Notes: a model not told the origin generated them from the sequence alone. A DNA stretch of 64,000 bases from UBA2336 sp964404445 (GCA_964404445.1 CAYOJW010000005.1:62001-126000); one strand, 5' to 3'; counted from the stretch's first letter, positions 54,191 to 63,588 are shown. Program-made: numbers and translations.

Positions 54191-54940
54191 ATGAAAGCTG
54201 AACTACAAAAAATCGCTATCGTTACAGGCGGTGCATCGGGCATCGGGCTGGCAACTGCAAAAAAATTTACGTCCGAGAACATCTTTACGGTAGTTATCGG
54301 GCGGGATGAGAAAAAATTAGAAAATGCCAGAGCTTTATTGGGCAACAACTGCACGACCATTTCATTCGACCTGAATAACCTGAAAGGTATTCCGGCTCTC
54401 ATCGAGAGCATTACTAAACAATACGGCCGGATCGATATATTAGTCAACAATGCCGGTATCAATATGAAGAAATCTATGATTGAAACAAGCGATGAAGAAT
54501 TTCAACGGATACTGTTAACCAACCTTACCGCTGTTTTTGCCATAACACGCGAAACAGCCAAAGTGATGATTGCACAAAACTCAGGCTCGATCATCAACAT
54601 CAGTTCCATGGCTGCACAATATGGCCTTCCCTATGTATCGGCCTATGCGGCATCTAAAACAGCCATCGAAGGCATTACCCGTACCATAGCCGTAGAGCTT
54701 GCCCCTTCGGGCATTCGCGTGAACAGCATTGCCCCCGGCTTTATTGCTTCCGATATGTCGTCAACCGCGTTAGACAGCGATCCGGAAAGAAAGAGTAGAG
54801 TATTAGCGCGTACCCCAATGGGTAAATTAGGCGCTGCCAAAAACATAGCCGATGCAGCATATTTTCTGGCAACCGATCAGTCTTCATTTATTACCGGAAC
54901 GGTTATCCCCGTAGATGGCGGTAACTCAATAGGATTTTGA
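54191..54940 (+). CDS. short-chain dehydrogenase/reductase (SDR), probable sugar or sugar-acid dehydrogenase
   Basis: 249 residues from the ATG at 54191; a GTG at 54179 overlaps the GH67 stop but adds four non-conserved residues. Classical SDR motifs: TGGASGIG (12-19) for the dinucleotide, NNAG (86-89), catalytic Ser (about 138), Tyr152 and Lys156 in YAASK, and PGFIASDM. Closest in look to gluconate 5-dehydrogenase and glucose 1-dehydrogenase-type enzymes. As the last gene of the regulator-GH67 unit it may oxidise or reduce xylose or a released uronate. The substrate is not proven. Confidence 0.88.
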   Translation: MKAELQKIAIVTGGASGIGLATAKKFTSENIFTVVIGRDEKKLENARALLGNNCTTISFDLNNLKGIPALIESITKQYGRIDILVNNAGINMKKSMIETSDEEFQRILLTNLTAVFAITRETAKVMIAQNSGSIINISSMAAQYGLPYVSAYAASKTAIEGITRTIAVELAPSGIRVNSIAPGFIASDMSSTALDSDPERKSRVLARTPMGKLGAAKNIADAAYFLATDQSSFITGTVIPVDGGNSIGF

Positions 54941-55040
54941 TTTTTTATATGTCTTAATGGAACAAACCGTGTGTAATAACGATCAGAGAATGGTGAATCT
55001 GGAACTTTAAATCTTTTCCATTTTACCTTACCCTCATAAA

Positions 55041-55071
55041 ATAAAAAAGGACATACTTAATGTACATCCTT
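55041..55071 (-). terminator. terminator of the tRNA-Thr transcript
   Basis: On the minus strand AAGGA and its complement pair around an imperfect loop region (TAC/GTA inner pairs), followed by a U-rich tract. It lies 11 bases after the tRNA 3' end. The gap from the SDR stop to here (54941-55040) contains no other feature I can support. Confidence 0.55.
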
Positions 55072-55081
55072 GATTATCAAG

Positions 55082-55154
<73 letters not shown>

Positions 55155-55169
55155 CTTTCCTTTTTCAAC

Positions 55170-55233
<64 letters not shown>

Positions 55234-55310
55234 AAAATCACGGTTTTTAATGCCGTTATGCCCTAAAGAGGGTGCAAAAATAACAGTTGTATTATTCTTT
55301 GCAAACAATT

Positions 55311-57179
55311 TTACGAAACTGTACGAAGTAATTTTAGCTGGCCTTTCAGTTGCTTCAGTTCAGCATCGGCTTCTACAATTTTGCTGTTAAACTCTTCACG
55401 GTACTTGTCGGCATTTTTCGATTTACCGAAAAACTCCAGGTTGTTTTTAAGTACAGCAATATCGTTTTCAACCTTCTGGATTTTCTTACGGATATTTTGT
55501 TCTTTATGAAACAATTTCTGACCGGCCATCGGGTCGTTCTTCAAATCCGATAGTTCATTTTCCAACACTAATTTCGAGCGTTCATCCTGGGTAAGTCCCT
55601 GAATAGCGTTGGCAAATTTTTGCGCTGCATCGTGGTACCGCTTGCGGATAGCACTCACATCCTTCTTCGGAACAAAACCAATCTGGTTAAACTGGCTTTC
55701 GTATTCTTTCAACAATTCGGTAGTGGCCGTATTCTCAGCTACGTGTTTTTCTAATGCTGTACAGATTGCTTCCTTGGCTTTCAGGTTTTCAACCTGCTCA
55801 TTGTCCTGCTTGCCATGCTGGTTACGTTTCTGTTCAAAAAAGAAATCGCAGGCTTCTTTAAATTCTTTGTAAATCTTCTCGCGGAATTTTTCAGGCACCG
55901 GCCCTATCTCTTTCCACTGTTGTTGTAACTGTTTCAATTCGCGCGCGGCCTGATCCCACGCATCACTTTCCTTTAATGCAACGGCACGCTGAACTAATTC
56001 GGTTTTGCGTTTCAGGTTAGCACCACGTTCTTCATCTAATTTTTTAAAGAAACCGCCTTTGTTGGCAAAAAAATGCTTAAAGGCCGACCAGAATTTCTTA
56101 TTTACATCTTTCGATTTTGCACGCGGCAAACCGCCAATCGCATCCCACTTTTTCTGGAGTTCCAGTACCTCTTTTGTTTTTTGATTCCATTCTTTAATCC
56201 TGTCGGACTGGAATGTACTGAACAGCTCAACCTCTTCGGCCAGTTTCAATTTCTGTTCGAGGTTAACGCTTAACTCCTGCTGTAATGTTTTGAGGAACGC
56301 ATCGCGTTTGGCATACACCGCATCCGAAGCTGTCTTAAAGCGTTGCCATACGTTTTCTTTTTCTTCTAACGGAACAGGGCCAATATGCTTGAATTCATGG
56401 TGTAATTCGTTCAGTTCACGGATGGCATCTTTAATGGATGTAACTTCATTCAGTTTTTCGGCACGGGTACAAAGTTCTATTTTCGACTCAAGGTTTTTCT
56501 TACGGTCTAACTCTTTAAGCTCGAAGTAAATACTTTGGTTATCATAAAACCTGTCAACCAGGGCATGATAATTCGCCCACAATGTTTTGGTTTGCGCTAC
56601 CGGAACAGCCCCGGTTTCTTTCCATTCGCGCTGAAATTCTTTAAATGTATTAAACTGCTGGGTCGAAGGATCGTGCGAATCTACCAGTTGACGAATACGT
56701 TCCAGCAACAGTGTTTTTTTTCGTAGATTATCGTTACGCTGATCTTCCTGTTGTTTTAATTGAAGTGTTCTACGATCGCGGATTTGTTTTGTCAACGCTT
56801 CAAACTGGTTGGTGGCCTCATCGGCACGGTACTCAAAATCATCGGGCACTCCGCCATCTAAGATAAAGCGGTTTAATGCTGCCGTGCGATCACGCTCTTT
56901 TAATTCATCGAACAGGGGTTTTATTTCGCGTAGTATGCGATCGAGTTTACGCTGGTCACCCTCTTTGTAAATGTCCTTCAACAACTCAACAAACTGAGTT
57001 TTTGTGAACCCCGAATAATCGACATGCTCCAGATCATCCTCTCCGGCATGATCATTCTCATCAGCCTCAAGGTCGTTCAGATCCCCCTCATTGTTCAACA
57101 CCGCCACAGATTGCGCGTTTCCGTGCAACGTGGTTGTTTCCAGCGCTTCGTTATTCTCTTTTTCGATTTCCATGACCAA
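55311..57179 (-). CDS. DUF349 repeat protein
   Basis: 622 residues, nearly all helical and highly charged. At least five DUF349 repeats are visible, each with the pattern LxxxWKxIGPVPxxxxxxxWxxFxxAxDxxF (e.g. around 207-275, 283-350, 355-425, 430-500). DUF349 proteins are conserved in Bacteroidota and some Proteobacteria; they are thought to act in the cytoplasm but no reaction is known. A coiled-coil C-terminus (about 560-622) ends in LKGQLKLL. No signal peptide. Single-gene unit. Confidence 0.9.
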   Translation of the reverse strand: MVMEIEKENNEALETTTLHGNAQSVAVLNNEGDLNDLEADENDHAGEDDLEHVDYSGFTKTQFVELLKDIYKEGDQRKLDRILREIKPLFDELKERDRTAALNRFILDGGVPDDFEYRADEATNQFEALTKQIRDRRTLQLKQQEDQRNDNLRKKTLLLERIRQLVDSHDPSTQQFNTFKEFQREWKETGAVPVAQTKTLWANYHALVDRFYDNQSIYFELKELDRKKNLESKIELCTRAEKLNEVTSIKDAIRELNELHHEFKHIGPVPLEEKENVWQRFKTASDAVYAKRDAFLKTLQQELSVNLEQKLKLAEEVELFSTFQSDRIKEWNQKTKEVLELQKKWDAIGGLPRAKSKDVNKKFWSAFKHFFANKGGFFKKLDEERGANLKRKTELVQRAVALKESDAWDQAARELKQLQQQWKEIGPVPEKFREKIYKEFKEACDFFFEQKRNQHGKQDNEQVENLKAKEAICTALEKHVAENTATTELLKEYESQFNQIGFVPKKDVSAIRKRYHDAAQKFANAIQGLTQDERSKLVLENELSDLKNDPMAGQKLFHKEQNIRKKIQKVENDIAVLKNNLEFFGKSKNADKYREEFNSKIVEADAELKQLKGQLKLLRTVS

Positions 57180-57240
57180 GTTTAGACCGGTTTATAAATG
57201 CTCAATATCTGTAAAATTATCAAAAATGCCCTAAATCCGC

Positions 57241-57816
57241 TTAATTAAGGTTCGGATTGACCGGATAATTAGCATAGACGGAAAACCGGCCGCCCATGTT
57301 ACTGAGTGCTTTTTTCCACATTTGAGTGGGTTCTGTTTCAAACAGCAACGCTTCGGTAACAAAATCGCACACAATCCACGAATTGGCAGCCAGTTCTTCT
57401 TCAAGCTGCCCCGGCCCCCATCCGCTATACCCCAAAAAGAACTTAACATGAACAGAGTCAAGTTGTTTGGTATCGGCCAGAAACAATACGTCTTCAAAAT
57501 TGCCGCCCCATTGTATGTTGCCCACGACTTCGGCCCCTCCGGCTACGTTTTGTTCGCGGTGAATAAAATGCAGTGTATCTTGCTGAACCGGCCCGCCAAT
57601 CAATAACGAGCCTGTATAGTTCATCAACTCTTCCATTACTTCGCCTACCTGCACAATAGCGGGTTTGTTCAACACAAAACCAAACGAACCTTCTTCGTTA
57701 TGCTCGCACAAAAGCACAACTGTTCTTTCAAAGTTGGGGTCCTGTAAAAAAGGTTCCGAAATCAACAGCCTGCCTTTTTCCGGTGCTATTCTATTGCCAT
57801 ACTTAAAAAAGTCCAT
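57241..57816 (-). CDS. YqgE/AlgH family protein (DUF179)
   Basis: 191 residues from Met at 57816; upstream codons to 57858 do not match the family start. The domain begins PEKGRLLISEPFLQDPNFERTVVLLCEH and has GSFGFVLNKP, LLIGGPVQQDTLHF and LGYSGWGPGQLEEEL, the conserved blocks in order. Named after Pseudomonas AlgH, but the biochemical role is unknown. Divergent from pdxH. Confidence 0.9.
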   Translation of the reverse strand: MDFFKYGNRIAPEKGRLLISEPFLQDPNFERTVVLLCEHNEEGSFGFVLNKPAIVQVGEVMEELMNYTGSLLIGGPVQQDTLHFIHREQNVAGGAEVVGNIQWGGNFEDVLFLADTKQLDSVHVKFFLGYSGWGPGQLEEELAANSWIVCDFVTEALLFETEPTQMWKKALSNMGGRFSVYANYPVNPNLN

Positions 57817-57910
57817 TGGGTACCGTTTCTCGTTGTGCCAATAAAGGACTTGTATCATTACGATGCAAATTTTATTGTTTTAGTTGTCCCCAAAATCTAA
57901 TTTCAACCGT

Positions 57911-58552
57911 ATGAATGACATTGCCGCTATCCGTAAAGATTATAGTAAAGCTGAACTTGATGCCACTTCGGCCTCCAAAAATCCGATGCAACAGTTTATC
58001 CGTTGGTTCGATGAAGCCTTAACAGCGCAGGTGCCCGAACCGAATGCCATGAACTTAGCCACGGTAAACGAAAACGGTCGCCCGGCTTCGCGTATTGTTT
58101 TATTAAAAGGTGTTGAAGAAAATAAGTTTGTGTTTTATACCAACTACCAGAGCCGGAAAGGAAAAGAATTGGATGCAAACCCGGCTTGCGCACTCACTTT
58201 TTTTTGGCCGGAGTTAGAACGGCAGGTTCGCATTGAAGGCATTGCCCTGCGCATTGATGAAAAGCGTTCGTTGGCATACTTTCAAAGTCGGCCACGAGGT
58301 TCGCAAGTGGGCGCATGGGCTTCGCCCCAAAGCTCGGTTATCGATAACCGGTTGTTATTAGAACAACGGATAGAGCAACTTGAAGATAAGTTTAAAGGAC
58401 AAACTGCATTGCCCAAGCCTAACCAATGGGGAGGTTATGAGGTTGATCCCCTACTCATAGAGTTTTGGCAAGGTCGCCCCAACCGCTTGCACGACAGGCT
58501 GTTGTACAGTAAAGATGAAAACGGATGGACGATTAACCGATTGGCTCCTTAA
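57911..58552 (+). CDS. pdxH: pyridoxamine 5'-phosphate oxidase
   Basis: 213 residues from the ATG at 57911; the frame is open to a TTG at 57884 but the enzyme's usual length and N-terminus support the ATG. FMN-dependent oxidation of pyridoxine/pyridoxamine phosphate to PLP. Conserved blocks: RKDYSKAEL, PNAMNLATVNENGRPASRIVLLKG, FYTNYQSRKGKEL, FWPELERQVRIEG, SRPRGSQVGAWASPQS, WGGYEV, EFWQGRPNRLHDR and the C-terminal RLAP. Confidence 0.96.
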   Translation: MNDIAAIRKDYSKAELDATSASKNPMQQFIRWFDEALTAQVPEPNAMNLATVNENGRPASRIVLLKGVEENKFVFYTNYQSRKGKELDANPACALTFFWPELERQVRIEGIALRIDEKRSLAYFQSRPRGSQVGAWASPQSSVIDNRLLLEQRIEQLEDKFKGQTALPKPNQWGGYEVDPLLIEFWQGRPNRLHDRLLYSKDENGWTINRLAP

Positions 58553-58553
58553 C

Positions 58554-58594
58554 TGTTAGGACTCAGGTATTAGGGCTTAGGACTTAGTTGTTAG
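58554..58594. repeat. TTAG-rich intergenic repeat after pdxH
   Basis: TTAGGGCTTAGGACTTAG and neighbours, of the same type as at 5569-5641. It lies between convergent pdxH and bshB1. The following bases to 58696 carry AATCCTGA/AATCCTGAC units of another simple kind and no ORF. Confidence 0.45.
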
Positions 58595-58696
58595 TTTGGT
58601 TTCCATCTACCGGATAAACAAGATTTTAGTTCCTGTCCAACAGTTGGTTTATAATCCTGAAAATCTTTTAATCCTGACTATCCTGATGCTGACAAT

Positions 58697-59416
58697 TTAC
58701 AGCAAATGAAAAAGATCGACTACTCCGGGAAAACGCCTTACCGTAAACCCTTCGCCATACGTTGTACCGATGGCATGACCGAACTCAACACCACGCGATT
58801 CAACCATGTTTAAAAACTGCGGTGTTGAAATATACGTTTGCGGTTCTTTGCTTGACGGATCGAAAAACTGCGTTTTAAATGCTTTGATGGCTTCGATTTT
58901 TACCGGCCAGTATGCCGAAACATCGACAATAAAATCGGGTTTAATAAACTGACTTTGGATGTAATGGTAAAATGCTTTCGGCCGCCAGACTTGTTGTGTT
59001 TTTCCTTGCGCATCGGTGGTTTCAATCTTTGTCAGGCCGGATAAAAAACAGGCATCATAAGCCAGTTCGGCCGCACGGCCATGATCTGAGTGCCGGTCGT
59101 AAATAGCGTTTGCCAACACAATTTCAGGCTGGTACGTGCGGATCGCCTGAATGACTTTCCGTTGATGTATTTCGTCATTCCTGAAAAAGCCATCGGCTAA
59201 CCCGAGGTTCTCACGAGCGGCTAAACCCAGTATTTTAGCGCTTTCAGCGGCTTCTGCAGTCCTGGTTTCGGGGGTTCCACGTGTACCCAATTCGCCTCGC
59301 GTAAAATCTACTACGCCCACTTTCCTGCCTTTGGCCACGTGGCTGGCAATGGTTCCGCCCGCGCCTAACTCGGCATCATCGGGGTGGGCTGCAAGAACTA
59401 ATATGTCTAATTTCAT
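58697..59416 (-). CDS. bshB1: bacillithiol biosynthesis deacetylase BshB1
   Basis: 239 residues of the LmbE/PIG-L zinc deacetylases. It removes the acetyl group of GlcNAc-malate in the bacillithiol pathway. Motifs: AAHPDDAELGAGG (10-22; zinc ligands His11 and Asp14), FTRGELGTRGTPETRTAEA (38-56), NAIYDRHSDHGRAAEL (103-118; third ligand His112), and the BshB1-type end VDVSAYWPVKIEAIKAFKTQF. BshA and BshC are not in the window. Confidence 0.92.
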   Translation of the reverse strand: MKLDILVLAAHPDDAELGAGGTIASHVAKGRKVGVVDFTRGELGTRGTPETRTAEAAESAKILGLAARENLGLADGFFRNDEIHQRKVIQAIRTYQPEIVLANAIYDRHSDHGRAAELAYDACFLSGLTKIETTDAQGKTQQVWRPKAFYHYIQSQFIKPDFIVDVSAYWPVKIEAIKAFKTQFFDPSSKEPQTYISTPQFLNMVESRGVEFGHAIGTTYGEGFTVRRFPGVVDLFHLL

Positions 59417-59420
59417 TCGC

Positions 59421-59490
59421 TTATTAGTTGTTCGTTGTTTGTTATTAGCTAAGGTTATGCGCGACCATCAACCAACAACTATTAACTAAC
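59421..59490. repeat. imperfect inverted repeat (TTAGTTGTT / AACAACTATTAACTAA) between trxB and bshB1
   Basis: The left part (TTATTAGTTGTTCGTTG) and right part (CAACAACTATTAACTAA) pair imperfectly; the right part overlaps the trxB stop codon, so the last codons of trxB are within the repeat. Confidence 0.4.
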
Positions 59491-60435
59491 TGCCACGGCT
59501 GCCTCCTTCGCTGCCAAAAACTTCTCTGCATCCAAAGCACCCATACATCCGGTACCGGCTGCGGTAATGGCCTGACGGTAAACCTTATCTGCCGCATCGC
59601 CTACTGCAAACACACCTTCTACATTGGTTTTGGTTGTGCCGGGTACTACTTTAATGTATCCGGCCTCATCCATTTCGATGTAGTCTTTAAATACATCGGT
59701 GTTGGGTTTATGCCCGATGGCTAAAAAGAAGCCCTGTAATTCGACAGTTTTCTTCTCGCCTGTTTTGTTATTGAGAACACGAATGCTGTGTACACCGCTT
59801 TGTTCATCTCCTAATATTTCTTCGGTTTCGGTATTCCAATGGATTTCGATATTCGGTGTGTTCTTCACACGGCTTTGCATGATTTTAGAAGCACGCATTT
59901 CGTCACGCCTCACAATCAGGTGAACTTTTGTACACAACTTGGCTAAGTACGTTGCTTCTTCAGCGGCCGAATCGCCTGCACCCACTACGGCTACTTCTTT
60001 GCCTCTGTAAAAATATCCGTCACAAACAGCACAAGCCGATACGCCACGGTTCAGATATACTTCTTCCGAAGGCAAGCCAAGATACTTGGCCGATGCCCCC
60101 GTAGCAATGATAACCGATTCAGCTATCACTTCATCTTTATCATCAATGGTAACCTTAAAGGGATATGTTGAGAAATCTACTTTCGTAACCAATGCGTAGT
60201 GGATAACGGTACCGAAGCGCTCGGCCTGTTTCTGTAAATCAACCATCATGGCCGAACCGTTTATACCTTCCGGGTAACCGGGAAAGTTCTCGACATCGTT
60301 GGTTGTAGTAAGCTGCCCGCCCGGTTGGCCTCCGGTGTATAACACAGGTTTAAGCCCTGCACGGGCGGCATAAATGGCTGCTGTATAACCGGCCGGGCCG
60401 GAACCAATAATCAATACTTTGCTATTTTCTGTCAT
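59482..60435 (-). CDS. trxB: thioredoxin reductase
   Basis: 317 residues. FAD-binding GSGPAGYTAAIYAARAG (11-27), redox-active Cys135-Ala-Val-Cys138, NADPH-binding GAGDSAAEEATYLA, and GVFAVGDAADKVYRQAITAAGTGCMGAL near the end. It reduces thioredoxin with NADPH. Length is typical of the low-molecular-weight bacterial enzyme. Lies downstream of the sigma-factor gene, separated from it by a terminator. Confidence 0.95.
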   Translation of the reverse strand: MTENSKVLIIGSGPAGYTAAIYAARAGLKPVLYTGGQPGGQLTTTNDVENFPGYPEGINGSAMMVDLQKQAERFGTVIHYALVTKVDFSTYPFKVTIDDKDEVIAESVIIATGASAKYLGLPSEEVYLNRGVSACAVCDGYFYRGKEVAVVGAGDSAAEEATYLAKLCTKVHLIVRRDEMRASKIMQSRVKNTPNIEIHWNTETEEILGDEQSGVHSIRVLNNKTGEKKTVELQGFFLAIGHKPNTDVFKDYIEMDEAGYIKVVPGTTKTNVEGVFAVGDAADKVYRQAITAAGTGCMGALDAEKFLAAKEAAVAVS

Positions 60436-60453
60436 AACGATGGCGTAAAATAA

Positions 60454-60480
60454 AGGGTCTCAGCATATACGCGAGACCCT
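60454..60480 (-). terminator. terminator after the sigma-factor gene
   Basis: On the minus strand AGGGTCTC pairs with GAGACCCT around an 11-base loop, followed by TTTATTTT. Confidence 0.75.
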
Positions 60481-60506
60481 CAAAATTTCTATTGAATACA
60501 AGTTTA

Positions 60507-61370
60507 TTAACCCAGGTAAGGTTTTAAAGCCTTACTTCTGGAGGTGTGGCGTAATCTTCTGATGGCCTTTTCCTTAATCTGACGAACACGTTCGCGGGTC
60601 AGGTTAAACTTCTCACCGATTTCTTCGAGGGTCATGGCGTGTTCGCCATTCAATCCGAAGTAAAGCGTGATCACATCGGCCTCGCGTTGTGTGAGGGTTG
60701 ACAATGCACGTTGCACTTCCTTACGGAGCGAATCGTTCATCAGACCCGAGTCGGGTGTTTCTTCACTATCGTTTTCCAAAACATCCAACAAGCTGTTTTC
60801 TTCACCTTGTACGAACGGAGCATCCATCGATACGTGACGACCGGAAATTTTCATGGTGTCAACCACTTCGGCTGTTGTTACATCAAGCACTTCGGCCAAT
60901 TCTTCCGGTGATGGTTCACGCTCGAACTTCTGTTCCAGTTCCGAGAATGTTTTTGAAATCTTGTTCAGCGAACCTACACGGTTTAGCGGTAAGCGTACAA
61001 TACGCGATTGCTCGGCCAATGCCTGAAGTATCGATTGACGAATCCACCAAACGGCATACGATATAAATTTAAAACCACGGGTTTCGTCAAAGCGTTGTGC
61101 TGCCTTAATCAACCCCAGGTTTCCTTCGTTAATCAAATCACCTAATGAAAGCCCCTGGTTTTGGTATTGCTTGGCTACCGACACCACAAAGCGCAGGTTG
61201 GCTTTGGTGAGTTTTTCTAACGCTATCTGATCACCTTCTTTGATACGCTTTGCTAATTCTACCTCTTCATCGGGGGTAAGCAAATCAACCTTACCAATTT
61301 CCTGGAGGTATTTATCCAGCGACTGGCTTTCGCGGTTGGTAATCTGTTTACTGATCTTAAGCTGTCTCAT
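60507..61370 (-). CDS. rpoD: primary sigma factor of RNA polymerase (sigma-70, short Bacteroidota form)
   Basis: 287 residues. It lacks region 1.1 and starts close to region 1.2 (SLDKYLQEIGKVDLLTPDEE). Region 2 has RFVVSVAKQYQNQG, LGDLINEGNLGLIKAAQRFD and the promoter-melting FKFISYAVWWIRQSI; region 3 LPLNRVGSLNKI; region 4 TLEEIGEKFNLTRERVRQIKEKA. This matches the Bacteroides SigABfr type that recognises TTTG / TAnnTTTG promoters like the one at 7834. Confidence 0.95.
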   Translation of the reverse strand: MRQLKISKQITNRESQSLDKYLQEIGKVDLLTPDEEVELAKRIKEGDQIALEKLTKANLRFVVSVAKQYQNQGLSLGDLINEGNLGLIKAAQRFDETRGFKFISYAVWWIRQSILQALAEQSRIVRLPLNRVGSLNKISKTFSELEQKFEREPSPEELAEVLDVTTAEVVDTMKISGRHVSMDAPFVQGEENSLLDVLENDSEETPDSGLMNDSLRKEVQRALSTLTQREADVITLYFGLNGEHAMTLEEIGEKFNLTRERVRQIKEKAIRRLRHTSRSKALKPYLG

Positions 61371-61396
61371 TCAAGTGGTTAATTCTAAGGTGCAAC

Positions 61397-61426
61397 AATA
61401 TACAGGTTCATGTTAGTTCCTGTCAA
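61397..61426 (-). promoter_or_regulatory. possible promoter of the sigma-factor gene
   Basis: On the minus strand TTGACA (61426-61421), an 18-base spacer, then TATATT (61402-61397), about 26 bases before the ATG. It looks like the classical sigma-70 form rather than the Bacteroidota form, so it may be chance. Confidence 0.3.
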
Positions 61427-61440
61427 TCTCGTATTTACGA

Positions 61441-63588
61441 TTATTGACTGGGGGCGGTTTCCTCTTTTGCAGGTTTCGGGATCAAAACTTTGCGTGAAAG
61501 ACGGAATTTCCCGGTTTTCTTGTCGATTTCAACCAATTTTACCTTGATTTCCTCACCAACTTCGAGTACGCCATCCATGTTTTCCAAACGCTCCCACTTG
61601 ATTTCAGAGATGTGGAGCAAGCCATCTTTACCCGGCATAAACTCTACAAACGCACCAAATGGCATGATCGATTTCACTTTTCCGGTGTACTCTGCACCTA
61701 CTTCGGGAACGGCCACAATTGCACGGATGCGTCTGAGGGCTGCGTCCATCACATCTTTGTTGTTAGCAAATACATTGATGATACCTTTTCCGTTTACCTC
61801 TTCAATCACTACGGTTGCACCGGTTGTGTTTTGGATGTCTTGTACCACTTTACCACCGGGGCCGATTACCGCACCGATCATTTCTTTTTCGATGATCACG
61901 GTTTCGGCACGTGGTGTTTGAGGTTTCAGATCAGGACGAGGCGCTGCGATGGTTTTCTTCATTTCGTTGAGGATATGAAGACGGCCTTCTTTGGCCTGCA
62001 ACAATGCTTCACGCAAAACTTCGTATGTTAAGCCATCCACTTTCAAGTCCATCTGACAGGCCGTAATACCTTTTTCTGTACCGGTAACTTTAAAGTCCAT
62101 ATCGCCCAAGTGATCTTCATCACCGAGGATGTCGGAAAGGATCGCATACTTACCGGTTTCGCTGTCGGAAATCATTCCCATAGCGATACCCGATACCGGG
62201 CCTGATACCGGTACACCGGCATCCATCAATGCCAAAGAACCGGCACAAACAGTAGCCATGGAAGATGAACCGTTTGATTCGAGAATATCCGATACAATAC
62301 GAATGGTGTAGGGATTTTTTTCATCAGCGGGAAGCACTTGCTTCAGGGCACGGAACGCCAGGTTACCGTGACCTACTTCGCGCCTTCCGGGGCCACGGTT
62401 AGGTTTTACCTCACCGGTTGAAAAACCGGGGAAGTTATAATGCAGAATAAATTTGCTTGACCCTTCGATCATGGCACCGTCAATCATCTGTTCGTCAAGC
62501 TTTGTACCTAACGTTACCGATGTTAACGATTGTGTTTCGCCACGGGTGAAAAGTGCCGATCCGTGTGGCATAGGAAGGTAGCCAACTTCACTCCATATCT
62601 GCCTGATTTCGTTTGTTTTACGACCATCTAAGCGAACTGCTTTGTTAAGAACTAAATCGCGTGACGCTTTCTTCTGAATGTCGTGGTAATAATGCTTAAC
62701 TAAGTCTTTATTCACCGTTGTATCTTCCGGTAATGCTTCGAGGTAATCGTTCACGATTTTCTTGAACGCATCCGAACGCTCCGACTTGTTCTTCGTAAGC
62801 AAGCCTGCGGTTTCATACGCCTTATCGTACATCAGTTTCCAAAGCTCGGCTTTGAGGTTCTCATCGTGTACTTCGTGGCTGTATGTTCTCTTCTCGGTTT
62901 TGTTGGTAGCTTTTGCAAGTTCGATCTGCAATTCGCATTGAACTTTAATGGCTTCGTGCGCAACTTTTAATGCTTCGAGCATATCGTCTTCGCTCACCTC
63001 TTTCATCTCGCCTTCTACCATCAGTATGTTTTCGATCGAAGCGCCCACCATCAGGTCGATGTCGGCACGGCTCTTCTGTTCCATCGTGGGATTGACCACA
63101 AATTTGCCATCCACGCGAGCAACACGAACTTCTGAAATTGGCCCCTGAAAAGGAATATCAGAAACCGACAACGCTGCCGAAGCGGCAAAAGCTGCCAATG
63201 CATCGGGAAGGCCGTCCTGATCACCGGAAATAAGGTAAATCATCACCTGAGTATCGGCATGATAATCACTTGGAAATAAAGGTCTTATAGCACGGTCAAC
63301 CAAACGGCTGATGAGAATTTCGTAGTCTGACAACCGGCTTTCGCGCTTTAAAAACCCTCCGGGGATTTTACCGGTAGAAGCAAATTTTTCCTGGTAATCG
63401 ACCGACAACGGGAGGAAGTCAGCCCCCTCTTTGCCTTCTTTTGCCGATACAACAGTGGCCAGCAACATGGTGTTGCCCATTTTCAATACAACAGATCCAT
63501 CGGCCTGGCGGGCTAATTTGCCCGTTTCGATGGTGATTTCGCGGCCATCCGGCAGCTTGCAGCTTTTTGTTATTACGTTTAGTGACAT
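61441..63588 (-). CDS. pnp: polyribonucleotide nucleotidyltransferase
   Basis: 715 residues from the ATG at 63588; a TTG two codons upstream is also open but unlikely. Two RNase PH-like domains (about 10-220 and 320-555), a helical linker, a KH domain (about 560-620; IGAVIGPGGKVVQDIQ) and an S1 domain (about 628-700; GKVKSIMPFGAFVEF, DGLLHISEI). It degrades RNA 3' to 5' with phosphate. Follows rpsO as in many bacteria. Confidence 0.97.
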   Translation of the reverse strand: MSLNVITKSCKLPDGREITIETGKLARQADGSVVLKMGNTMLLATVVSAKEGKEGADFLPLSVDYQEKFASTGKIPGGFLKRESRLSDYEILISRLVDRAIRPLFPSDYHADTQVMIYLISGDQDGLPDALAAFAASAALSVSDIPFQGPISEVRVARVDGKFVVNPTMEQKSRADIDLMVGASIENILMVEGEMKEVSEDDMLEALKVAHEAIKVQCELQIELAKATNKTEKRTYSHEVHDENLKAELWKLMYDKAYETAGLLTKNKSERSDAFKKIVNDYLEALPEDTTVNKDLVKHYYHDIQKKASRDLVLNKAVRLDGRKTNEIRQIWSEVGYLPMPHGSALFTRGETQSLTSVTLGTKLDEQMIDGAMIEGSSKFILHYNFPGFSTGEVKPNRGPGRREVGHGNLAFRALKQVLPADEKNPYTIRIVSDILESNGSSSMATVCAGSLALMDAGVPVSGPVSGIAMGMISDSETGKYAILSDILGDEDHLGDMDFKVTGTEKGITACQMDLKVDGLTYEVLREALLQAKEGRLHILNEMKKTIAAPRPDLKPQTPRAETVIIEKEMIGAVIGPGGKVVQDIQNTTGATVVIEEVNGKGIINVFANNKDVMDAALRRIRAIVAVPEVGAEYTGKVKSIMPFGAFVEFMPGKDGLLHISEIKWERLENMDGVLEVGEEIKVKLVEIDKKTGKFRLSRKVLIPKPAKEETAPSQ

